Assembly: GCA_964495805.1 (NCBI GenBank)
Contig: CAZBWV010000080.1
Span: 1 to 15,952 of the forward strand
Length of the DNA stretch: 15,952 nt
Source: JALXCH01 sp964495805
Lineage (GTDB): Bacteria; Calditrichota; Calditrichia; RBG-13-44-9
Reading direction: 5' to 3'
The notes beneath the pieces were generated by a model. It was not told where the DNA came from. It searched no databases and saw only the letters and a list, made by a program, of their open reading frames with translations. The position numbers and the translations under genes are program-made. Below are positions 1 to 7,069 of this stretch, in pieces (position 1 is the stretch's first letter; each line of letters begins with the position of its first letter).

Positions 1-1
1 T

Positions 2-688
2 TTAAACTTTCTCCTCCACCATTCGAATAATGATTTCCGCCTGAAGTTTGTACTGGCTGTTTTTATAATTATCCACCAGTTCCTGAGCCAGTTCCCGTGC
101 TTTACGGAAATTTCCGGCATCGTAATATGCCGAAGCAGCACTGTAGAGATAGGAGGGAGTTAACGGATTATCTTTACTCACCCGGGCGGCTTTTTCGTAA
201 TACTTAGCGGCTTCAGCCGGATTCTTTTCCCACATCAGGCAATCTGCGTAACCGGCCATGGCAGCGGCGGTTAATAAATCGTCATCCGCATAATCATCAA
301 AATATTTTTTGAAATACGTTTTGGCGTTGGTGGTGTCATTGCGTTCCCAATACAACTTGGCTAACATAAAACAACCGTCTCCGGCTGCCCGTGTACCATC
401 GTATTCATCCACCAGTTGTTTCAGAACCTCCTCAGCCCGTTGCATGTTCCCGGTGGTCTGGGCAATCTGTGCTTCACCTAACAATGCATTGGCCTGAATG
501 TTGGCATTGTGCTTGGAACGCACATAAAGGGTAATCAATACAATCAGTACCAGAATCCCCACGCTCACCTGAGTAATGAGTTTGGTGTGGGTTTCGATGT
601 AGTCTTTTGCCTTCAGGGTAAAGATGACAAACTTATCCTGTTTCAGTTCTTTTTTGGTAATTTTTACCTTTTTCTTGGGCTTCAGCAT
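2..688 (-). CDS. Membrane-anchored TPR protein (YfgM-like architecture)
   Basis: A 228-residue protein with a Lys-rich cytoplasmic N-terminus (about residues 1-30), one hydrophobic helix (37-56, LITQVSVGILVLIVLITLYV) and then a helical-repeat region on the far side of the membrane. About four TPR units can be recognised by their spacing of Ala/Gly/Tyr (about 66-97, 103-136, 142-172, 180-210; for example NPAEAAKYYEKAARV and GNFRKARELAQELVDNY). The layout matches small one-TM/TPR proteins such as YfgM, which assists at the Sec translocon, and resembles TPR outer-membrane-assembly helpers; the exact role is not determined. The ATG is supported by AGGAG (complement of 697-701) 8 nt upstream. The stop codon lies at the very edge of the window, so the gene is complete. 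The tRNA-Arg gene sits 40 nt upstream on the same strand with no visible terminator between. Confidence 0.85.
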   Translation of the reverse strand: MLKPKKKVKITKKELKQDKFVIFTLKAKDYIETHTKLITQVSVGILVLIVLITLYVRSKHNANIQANALLGEAQIAQTTGNMQRAEEVLKQLVDEYDGTRAAGDGCFMLAKLYWERNDTTNAKTYFKKYFDDYADDDLLTAAAMAGYADCLMWEKNPAEAAKYYEKAARVSKDNPLTPSYLYSAASAYYDAGNFRKARELAQELVDNYKNSQYKLQAEIIIRMVEEKV

Positions 689-728
689 CAGTATTTCTCC
701 TATTTATCACTCAAATTAATTGCTTCCG

Positions 729-802
729 TGCCCCAGACAGGATTCGAACCTGTGACCTCCGGATTAGGAATCCGATGCTCTATCCGGCTGAGCTACTGGG
801 GC
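729..802 (-). tRNA. tRNA-Arg (anticodon CCT)
   Basis: Read on the minus strand this folds as a full cloverleaf of 73 nt plus the discriminator A at 729. The acceptor GCCCCAG (796-802) pairs with CTGGGGC (730-736). The D arm is GCTC/GAGC, the anticodon stem is TCGGA/TCCGG with one G-T pair, the loop is TTCCTAA, and the T arm is ACAGG-TTCGAAT-CCTGT. Positions 34-36 are CCT, which reads the arginine codon AGG. The 3' CCA is not encoded (CGG follows the discriminator), so it must be added after transcription. Confidence 0.96.
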
Positions 803-834
803 CATTTCAAGCGGCAAAATTTAAGGGATTCCCG

Positions 835-863
835 AATTTATCGCAATACATAAAATATTTCAA
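835..863 (-). promoter_or_regulatory. Probable sigma70 promoter of tRNA-Arg
   Basis: On the minus strand TTGAAA (complement of 858-863, five of six matches to TTGACA) is followed after exactly 17 nt by TAAATT (complement of 835-840, four of six matches to TATAAT). Transcription would begin near 828, about 26 nt before the mature tRNA 5' end, which suits a tRNA leader. It would also serve the downstream TPR gene if the two are co-transcribed. Inferred from the sequence only. Confidence 0.45.
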
Positions 864-924
864 CTTATTATTGTTTCGGAAAAAATAAATATTTTATCTC
901 TTCCGGGCATTTTTTCCACTTTAC

Positions 925-951
925 TTGCGCTTTCTTTTTTTTCATTATAAT
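925..951 (+). promoter_or_regulatory. Probable promoter of the hybrid kinase gene
   Basis: A perfect TATAAT (946-951) follows a T-rich tract and a possible -35 TTGCGC (925-930) with a short 15-nt spacer. Predicted transcription start is near 958. This is only about 10 nt before the first ATG at 968 but about 79 nt before the alternative ATG at 1037, which bears on the choice of start codon. Confidence 0.4.
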
Positions 952-967
952 TTATGTCTAAAGATCC

Positions 968-3900
968 ATGGAAATATTTCGATACATAATTAGTAATATT
1001 GCATCTTTTCAAAAAGCATTGAAGCAGGTAAAATCAATGTCAGACCAATCAAGTAAGGATTCCAATTTACCTTTTCCTGAAGTACCCCAGGATTTTTACA
1101 AAAATGTTTTTAATATTTTGCAGGATTGGATTTGCTGGATCACCCCCGATCGGAAAATTGTTCACATTTTACCTGAATCGGAAACTCCTTGTGGCTACAC
1201 CATCGAAGATTTCAATCAGAATCCGGAACTGATGAATCAGGTGATTCACCCTGAGGAATCTGCTCATTTTCGAAAACACATCGAAGTGGAATTCACCAGT
1301 CCGGAAATTCTTCGCACCGAATTTCGGGTAAAAAACAGAAATGGTGATATCCGCTGGATCGAACACGAATGTGCTCCATACTACGATCAGGAGGGAAATT
1401 TTCTGGGACGCATTACCCGTAATCGGGACGTTACTCTTTACCACCACCTTATCGACACCCTTCGGGAAACCAATCAGAAACTTCTGGAAAAACAGAAAAT
1501 TTTCCAGAGTGGGCCAACGGTCGTGTTCAAATGGGAAAATTCCTCGAAACTACCGGTAGTCTATGTCTCGGAAAATGTGCAGGAAGTGCTGGGATACCAC
1601 CCGGAGGAATTTCTAAAACAAAAAATTACCTTCTCCCACATTATTCATCCGGACGACCTGAAAACCTTTCAGAAAGAAATCTCGCTTCCTGTGGAGAAGA
1701 ATCGGGAACATTTTTACATTCCCCCCTTCCGGGTGTACACTGCCAGTGGTAGCATCGTGTGGTTGCTCAACAATGTGACTGCCCTTCGCAACGAGAAGGG
1801 CGAGATTACTCACTTTCTGGGATATGTAGTGGATATCACTCCCCAGAAGCTCCGCGAGGAGGAACTGCAGCTTCACTACCAGCGGTTGCAACGTCTTCAG
1901 CAAACCCTGGAAAAGTTAAATCGCGCCACAACTCTGGAAGAGATTTATCGCATTGCCATGGAAGGAATCATCAATATACTGGGTGCAGACCGCGCCTCCA
2001 TCCTGCTATTTACTGAAGACGGTAAAATGCATTTTAAAGGATGGGTCAATCTATCGGAAAAATACCGCCGACAGGTGGACGGACATTCGCCCTGGGGTCA
2101 AAATGAGATCGATGCTACTCCCATCTGGATCTCCCATATCCGCAAAAGTGGCTTTGAAGCCGAAATACGCCAGGCGATTGAAAAGGAAGGGATTGTTTCT
2201 CTGGGATTTGTTCCTCTTAAATCTCAGATACGGTTACTGGGAAAGTTCATGATTTATTACAATTCTGAGCATACTTTTACTACCGAAGAAAAAAATTTTG
2301 CTCAAATTCTGGCGGAGAATCTTGCAGCTGCCATCTCCCGCGCCAATGCTCACCTGCAACTTCAAAAATCAGAGTCTAAATATCGTTCCATTTTCCAGAA
2401 TACCCACGAAGGAATTTACATTCGCAATAAAGAGGGAAAACTGCTCACTGTAAATCCCGCCCTTGCCCGCATGTTTGGTTTTGATTCCCCGGAAGAGATG
2501 CTCTCCACGGATTCCCCCAAAGCGCTATTTGCTTTTTCGGAGGATCATCAGCGGTTAAGAAATTATCTTCAGGAACATCATTCTCTGGTGAATCAGGAAG
2601 TGCAAATGCGTCGCAAGGATAATACCATCATCTGGGTACTCCTCAACGAGCACCGGCTGGAGAACAGTGACAATGAAGAAGAACTGTATCAGGGAACCAT
2701 TGTTGATATTACTCAATTGAAAAAAGCAGAAGAGGCCTTGAAACAAAGTGAGGAACGGTTAAGAGCTCTCATCAACTCCACACCAGACATTATATGTTTT
2801 AAGGATGGCGAAGGTCGTTGGCAAATAGCTAACGAGGCAGATCTAAAATTGTTTCAATTAGAAGGGGTAGATTATCAGGGTAAAACGGACAGCGAACTGG
2901 CACGATACAGTCCGTTTTATTACAACGCTTTTATTACCTGCGAACAAACTGACGAAATTGCCTGGCAAAGGGGCACACTCTCACGGGGTACAGAGATTAT
3001 TCCAATTCCGGACGGTTCCAGTAAAATATATGATGTGATCAAAGTTCCTTTATACAATTCGGACGGTTCGCGACGGGGATTGGTAGTCTTTGGTCGCGAT
3101 ATTACCGAAAGAGTAGTTACTGAAAAGGCACTTCGGGATAATGAAGAACGATTCCGAACTTTATTCGACTTTAGCCCCGACGCTATTTTCGTCCACCATC
3201 CGACCATATCCGGTCAACAAAAATTTCTGGAAGTGAATCGCGTGGCATGTGAACGATACGGTTATGAACGCGACGAATTTCTCCGGCTAACCCCTTCCGA
3301 TATTAGCGTGTCGTTACCCGGACATGAACAATTTATGGAGAACATCCGCCGAACCTTACTGAAAAAAAGAAAAATTGTTTTCGAGTGGATGCACCGTACA
3401 CGGGATGGAAAACAATTCCCGGTGGAAATTAGCTCCACTCTTTTCAACTTCAACGGGGAGGAAGCCGTACTCTCCATTGTTCGGGACATTTCTGAACGGA
3501 AACAGGCTGAGGAAGCACTTCGCCAGAGTGAGGAACGTTTCCGAAGCGTATTTGAATATACTGGAACTGCCACATTGATTATTCGAAAAGACGGAACAAT
3601 TGCCCAGGCGAATATGGAATGCCAACCTTTATTCGGGAGAACGCCTCAGGAAATGATTGGCACTCATTGGACTGATTATGTATCAACGGAAGATATTCCT
3701 ATTTGCCAACAATACGCCGAGCAGGGTTTTAAACACCCCGGACAAAAACAAAAGCACTTCGAAATTGTCATCCGGCACAAAAACGGTACAGGTAGAAATT
3801 GCCTGGTAAGTTTAGGAAACATTACTCATATGAATCAATTGGTTGTCTCATTTTGGGACATCACCGATCGGGTTAAAGCCGAACAGGAACGGCGAATTCT

Positions 3901-5428
3901 GGCCAAAGCCGTCGAAAGTTCTGCCGAAGCCATTTGTATATTCGATCGGAATAATACTGTTATTTATACCAATCGAGTATTCGAAAAACTTTACGGATAC
4001 TCTCAGATGGAGATTCTGGGCAAAAATGCAGAACACATCTTCAGAGAATGTGCGTCCAGTACTCAGAATCTGCCTGTGGGGCTCCGGAAGGAGATTCTTC
4101 AAACGGTTCAATCCGGGCACACCTGGCGCGGCTACCTGTTTATGATGAAAAAAGATCAGTCATTGGTCGAAGTTCAGCTTACCGTTACACCAATTACTGA
4201 TCAGGACGGAAAAATAACCCATTATTTATCCATGCACCGGGACATGACACGGGAGCGCGAAATGGAACGACGCTCCCAGCAAAGCCAGCGCTTAGAAGCC
4301 ATCGGGACATTGGCTGGTGGCATTGCTCACGATTTCAACAATATTTTAACTCCCATTCTGGGATACACCGACCTTGCCCTATTCAACGTACCAGAAAACA
4401 GTAAACTGCACGCTCATTTGCAACAAATCCGCATTGCTGCTGAACGAGCACGGAGTCTGGTGGAACAGATTCTCTCCTTTAGCCGACGTACATCCAACGA
4501 ACGAAAACCCATTCTGATTTCGCCCATTGTAAAAGAAGCGCTAAAGCTACTCCGCGCTTCCATTCCCACAACCATCGAAATCCGCAGCCACATCGAAAAT
4601 TCCGATCTATCGGTTTTAGCCGATCCCACCGAAATCCACCAGATTGTAATAAATCTGTGCACCAATGCCTATCAGGCCATGCCCAATGGAGGAACGCTGG
4701 AGGTGAGGTTAAATACAGTGGATGTGGTCTCCGACAGCCAGGAACATCCTCCAGAACTTTCCGAAGGAACTTACCTTGTACTAACCATTCGCGACACCGG
4801 AATCGGGATTCCTCCTAATATTATCGATAAGATTTTTGAACCGTATTTTACCACCCGTACCGAAAGCGGTGGTACAGGACTGGGACTGGCTATCGTCCAC
4901 GGTATTGTTTCATCCTACGGTGGTACAATCACGGTACAGAGTAAACCGGGGCAGGGAACCACATTCCGCATCTATCTGCCGACCGTACAGATTCAACCGG
5001 AAGAACAAAAAACCGAATCTCAGATTATCCGGGGAAAACAGGAGCGCATCCTGTTATTGGATGATGAATATGCCATTACCGAATTAGGCGCCAGCATTCT
5101 AAAAGAATTTGGCTACCAGGTGACCAGTTTTACCCAGCCACGAAGCGCACTGGAATTTTTAAACCAGCATCCCAACTCGGTGGATCTGATCATCACCGAT
5201 CTGACCATGCCGGGAATGACCGGAGATAAATTCATCGATAAAGTTCGACAAATCCGCCCGGACATCCCGGTGATTCTGTGTACCGGATATAACACCACCA
5301 TGAATCCCCAGAAAATTCAGAAGCTGGGGAATGCCAAGTTTATTCGGAAACCGTTTTCGCCTTTGCAACTTTCGCAGGCAGTGCGAAAATTACTGGATGC
5401 AAACGAGGAAAAACATTCGGACGAATAA
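968..5428 (+). CDS. Soluble hybrid sensor histidine kinase, 7 PAS + GAF + REC
   Basis: This 1486-residue two-component kinase has domains in this order: PAS (about 45-155), PAS (175-293), GAF (315-460), five PAS/PAC units (467-584, 594-714, 724-845, 854-968, 976-1096), HisKA with H-box GGIAHDFNN and phospho-acceptor His1121, HATPase (N-box Asn1233; DTGIG 1276-1280; GTGLGLA 1302-1308) and a C-terminal receiver. The receiver has Asp1365/Asp1366, phospho-Asp1411, Thr1439 and Lys1461-Pro, so all catalytic residues are present. PAS units are joined by the usual coiled linkers (EEALKQSEERLR-type). No signal peptide or membrane helix is visible, so it should sense a cytoplasmic cue, possibly through a ligand or cofactor in a PAS or GAF domain. 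No HPt protein is seen nearby. The first ATG is given; an ATG at 1037 (residue 24) has a better ribosome site (AGGT, 1026-1029) and fits the predicted promoter better, giving 1463 residues. Confidence 0.93.
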   Translation: MEIFRYIISNIASFQKALKQVKSMSDQSSKDSNLPFPEVPQDFYKNVFNILQDWICWITPDRKIVHILPESETPCGYTIEDFNQNPELMNQVIHPEESAHFRKHIEVEFTSPEILRTEFRVKNRNGDIRWIEHECAPYYDQEGNFLGRITRNRDVTLYHHLIDTLRETNQKLLEKQKIFQSGPTVVFKWENSSKLPVVYVSENVQEVLGYHPEEFLKQKITFSHIIHPDDLKTFQKEISLPVEKNREHFYIPPFRVYTASGSIVWLLNNVTALRNEKGEITHFLGYVVDITPQKLREEELQLHYQRLQRLQQTLEKLNRATTLEEIYRIAMEGIINILGADRASILLFTEDGKMHFKGWVNLSEKYRRQVDGHSPWGQNEIDATPIWISHIRKSGFEAEIRQAIEKEGIVSLGFVPLKSQIRLLGKFMIYYNSEHTFTTEEKNFAQILAENLAAAISRANAHLQLQKSESKYRSIFQNTHEGIYIRNKEGKLLTVNPALARMFGFDSPEEMLSTDSPKALFAFSEDHQRLRNYLQEHHSLVNQEVQMRRKDNTIIWVLLNEHRLENSDNEEELYQGTIVDITQLKKAEEALKQSEERLRALINSTPDIICFKDGEGRWQIANEADLKLFQLEGVDYQGKTDSELARYSPFYYNAFITCEQTDEIAWQRGTLSRGTEIIPIPDGSSKIYDVIKVPLYNSDGSRRGLVVFGRDITERVVTEKALRDNEERFRTLFDFSPDAIFVHHPTISGQQKFLEVNRVACERYGYERDEFLRLTPSDISVSLPGHEQFMENIRRTLLKKRKIVFEWMHRTRDGKQFPVEISSTLFNFNGEEAVLSIVRDISERKQAEEALRQSEERFRSVFEYTGTATLIIRKDGTIAQANMECQPLFGRTPQEMIGTHWTDYVSTEDIPICQQYAEQGFKHPGQKQKHFEIVIRHKNGTGRNCLVSLGNITHMNQLVVSFWDITDRVKAEQERRILAKAVESSAEAICIFDRNNTVIYTNRVFEKLYGYSQMEILGKNAEHIFRECASSTQNLPVGLRKEILQTVQSGHTWRGYLFMMKKDQSLVEVQLTVTPITDQDGKITHYLSMHRDMTREREMERRSQQSQRLEAIGTLAGGIAHDFNNILTPILGYTDLALFNVPENSKLHAHLQQIRIAAERARSLVEQILSFSRRTSNERKPILISPIVKEALKLLRASIPTTIEIRSHIENSDLSVLADPTEIHQIVINLCTNAYQAMPNGGTLEVRLNTVDVVSDSQEHPPELSEGTYLVLTIRDTGIGIPPNIIDKIFEPYFTTRTESGGTGLGLAIVHGIVSSYGGTITVQSKPGQGTTFRIYLPTVQIQPEEQKTESQIIRGKQERILLLDDEYAITELGASILKEFGYQVTSFTQPRSALEFLNQHPNSVDLIITDLTMPGMTGDKFIDKVRQIRPDIPVILCTGYNTTMNPQKIQKLGNAKFIRKPFSPLQLSQAVRKLLDANEEKHSDE

Positions 5429-5453
5429 TCACCGGTGGAAAGAAAACAAATAG

Positions 5454-5612
5454 TTTGAAGAAATCCTGTGCATCCAAGATCCGGCGATTTCCGTCATCTT
5501 CGCCATTTCTTCCCAGAAATTGATTAAATTTACTCTTCGAGCAATAGAGGCCATCGTGGAAGACGGTTCTTTTGGAACTTATTTACCGGGTAAACCCAAC
5601 GAAGAGGGCTCC
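5454..5612 (+). pseudogene. Remnant of a receiver-domain C-terminal half
   Basis: After a TAG at 5451 the frame is open straight into the next gene. The translation contains DPAISVIF, then a helix-like KLIKFTLRAIEA, then GSFGTYLPGKP. This order resembles the beta4-alpha4-beta5 part of a receiver domain (typically DPxIPVI...AIEAGAFDYLPKP in NtrC/FixJ-type regulators), with a four-residue insertion before GSF and one before KP. There is no start, no phospho-Asp half and no good ribosome site. A TTG at 5520 could start translation in this frame but has no Shine-Dalgarno site. I read it as a relic of a regulator gene that once lay here. The match is by eye and moderate. Confidence 0.4.
5603..5608 (+). 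promoter_or_regulatory. Shine-Dalgarno site deciding the start at 5613
   Basis: AGAGGG ends 4 nt before the ATG at 5613. That ATG opens exactly where the receiver homology begins (MHILPVEDN), so it is preferred over the in-frame TTG at 5520. Confidence 0.5.
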
Positions 5613-6002
5613 ATGCATATTCTTCCGGTAGAAGACAATCGAAAACTGACCGGTCATCCGGAGAAGGCATTGAGTCTGGAAGGATATTCAGTTAATATTG
5701 CTTACCGTCGTTACCAGGCGGAAGAAAAAGCTTGCGTCACCGATAACGGACTGTTTATACTGGATATCATGTTACCGGGGCAAAATCGCGTACAGGTGCT
5801 TCTGAGGATTCGGTACGAACAGTTTACCACACCGGTGCTTCGGCTCACCGGTTATTTTGGGTTGAATAATAAAAATTACCGGCCAGCACGGCGCTTTGTT
5901 CACTTATTGATGAAGGGGAAATTTTCCCTTCAGCGGTTTCAACAGGTACACGGGTTAAAATCCTCTTTTCGGTACTTTGAAGCCAAATTTGAACAGGCAT
6001 AG
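5613..6002 (+). CDS. Diverged stand-alone receiver, possibly a decaying gene
   Basis: This 129-residue protein aligns by eye along an OmpR-type receiver: MHILPVEDN (acid pair Glu7/Asp8), LEGYSVNIAY, LFILDIMLPG (phospho-Asp51), TPVLRLTG (Thr79) and MKGKFSL (Lys101). These residues fall at near-canonical numbers, so the fold has not suffered indels. However, Lys-Pro has become Lys-Gly, the DG after the LPG loop is NR, and the GADDYL region is unrecognisable. There is no winged-helix output domain, whereas OmpR regulators are about 225 aa. It sits between the hybrid kinase (184 nt upstream) and the efflux genes, and its stop overlaps the ribosome site of adaptor 1. It could be a functional CheY-like relay or a truncated regulator losing its function; the frame has no internal stop. 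A longer form from TTG 5520 (160 aa) is possible but less supported. Confidence 0.6.
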   Translation: MHILPVEDNRKLTGHPEKALSLEGYSVNIAYRRYQAEEKACVTDNGLFILDIMLPGQNRVQVLLRIRYEQFTTPVLRLTGYFGLNNKNYRPARRFVHLLMKGKFSLQRFQQVHGLKSSFRYFEAKFEQA

Positions 6003-6005
6003 GAG
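6001..6005 (+). promoter_or_regulatory. Shine-Dalgarno site of adaptor 1, overlapping a stop
   Basis: AGGAG follows the T of the receiver's TAG stop (6000-6002) and lies 8 nt before the ATG at 6014. Ribosomes ending on the receiver would sit over this site, so translational coupling is likely. Confidence 0.7.
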
Positions 6006-6013
6006 AACAAATT

Positions 6014-7057
6014 ATGCGTCAGGTTCCGATTTTAGTGCTTCTTTTGAGCTTCTTTATTGCCTGCCAGTCCAAACAGGAAAACAACCATTCCTTAACCGTA
6101 GAACGGGACTCCACCACTGTCGAGATCAAAACATTTTATCAGGAAATTGCCGGTTTCGGAACCATTAAAGGAGCCCGCAGCACGGAATTAAAAGCGCATT
6201 TTTCCGGTTACTTTTACCTGAACCTCCGTCCCATCCCTGAGTACGGAAAGGGAGAACTGATTTACCAGCTTAAAGGACCGGAGATTGAACAACTCCGTCA
6301 GCAATATCGCGCTGCGGCGGAAGTTGCCCGGGCAAATTTTCGCTTTGTTCAAGAAATGTTAGAACGAAAGAAAAACCTGCAAACCAAACATTACATTCCA
6401 GTGGAAGAGTGGGAAAAACTTCAGCGCGATGTTCGGCGCTACCGGGCTCAGAAAATTCAGGCCGATAGTGCCCTGGCCTATTTCGAAAAAATGGTCCGCT
6501 TTCGTGCTCCGTTCAGCGGAGTGCTGCAAAATCTTCAGGTAAATCAGGGAGAATACGTCCGGGCGGATGAACTCCTGGCTGAGTTTCAGTCCACTGACAA
6601 TCTGATTCTGGAAGGAGAATACTTCGGGCAACAACCGATTTTTTCCACAGATTCCCCCATCCAGGTAATTTTGAATGACACCCTTCGTACCAAAGGGCAA
6701 TTTATTTTTCTGGAAAAAGCGGTGAATCCGCAAACCGGTGGCAGGCATTTTCGAGTCCGGTTAAATCAGCCGCCCCTGGCGGTGCAACCGGGAGAATATG
6801 TGAAATACCGGCTTCAATTCTCCCCTTTCCAGGCACCGGCCGTACCGGAAGAGGCGCTCATTCGAGAAAAGGGGAAATACTACCTGGTCGAATTGCATCG
6901 GGGAACCATCCGGGTTCGGGAAGTGGTACCCGGCATACACAACGGAAGATTTTATCAGCTAATCCGGGGACCTGCGCCAGGGACTTATGTGCTCACCACC
7001 GGGGCTTTTCAGGTTTTCCATTCCCGATTAAAAGAAACTATGAAGATAGAAGATTAA
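6014..7057 (+). CDS. RND efflux periplasmic adaptor (membrane fusion protein) 1
   Basis: A 347-residue adaptor that would bridge the inner-membrane pump and the outer-membrane channel. The N-terminus is a lipoprotein-type signal (hydrophobic residues 4-16, then FIAC with Cys17; Phe at -3 is atypical), so it is probably lipid-anchored on the periplasmic side. A barrel-sandwich hybrid is split by a coiled hairpin of about 74 residues (88-162, rich in Ala/Arg/Glu/Gln, such as EQLRQQYRAAAEVARANF). The second lipoyl half begins at RFRAPFSGVLQNL (about 162), with a beta-barrel and membrane-proximal domain after it (NPQTGGRHFRVRL, QPGEYVKYRL, VPEEALI). This is the full arrangement of the HlyD/AcrA group. 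The gene starts at ATG with AGGAG 8 nt upstream and is followed 12 nt later by its pump gene. Confidence 0.9.
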   Translation: MRQVPILVLLLSFFIACQSKQENNHSLTVERDSTTVEIKTFYQEIAGFGTIKGARSTELKAHFSGYFYLNLRPIPEYGKGELIYQLKGPEIEQLRQQYRAAAEVARANFRFVQEMLERKKNLQTKHYIPVEEWEKLQRDVRRYRAQKIQADSALAYFEKMVRFRAPFSGVLQNLQVNQGEYVRADELLAEFQSTDNLILEGEYFGQQPIFSTDSPIQVILNDTLRTKGQFIFLEKAVNPQTGGRHFRVRLNQPPLAVQPGEYVKYRLQFSPFQAPAVPEEALIREKGKYYLVELHRGTIRVREVVPGIHNGRFYQLIRGPAPGTYVLTTGAFQVFHSRLKETMKIED

Positions 7058-7069
7058 TCAATCGCTCCA

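Noticed and set aside
509..853. Plus-strand open frame of 114 codons
   Set aside because: It runs antisense across the tRNA and the TPR gene; no homology-like features.
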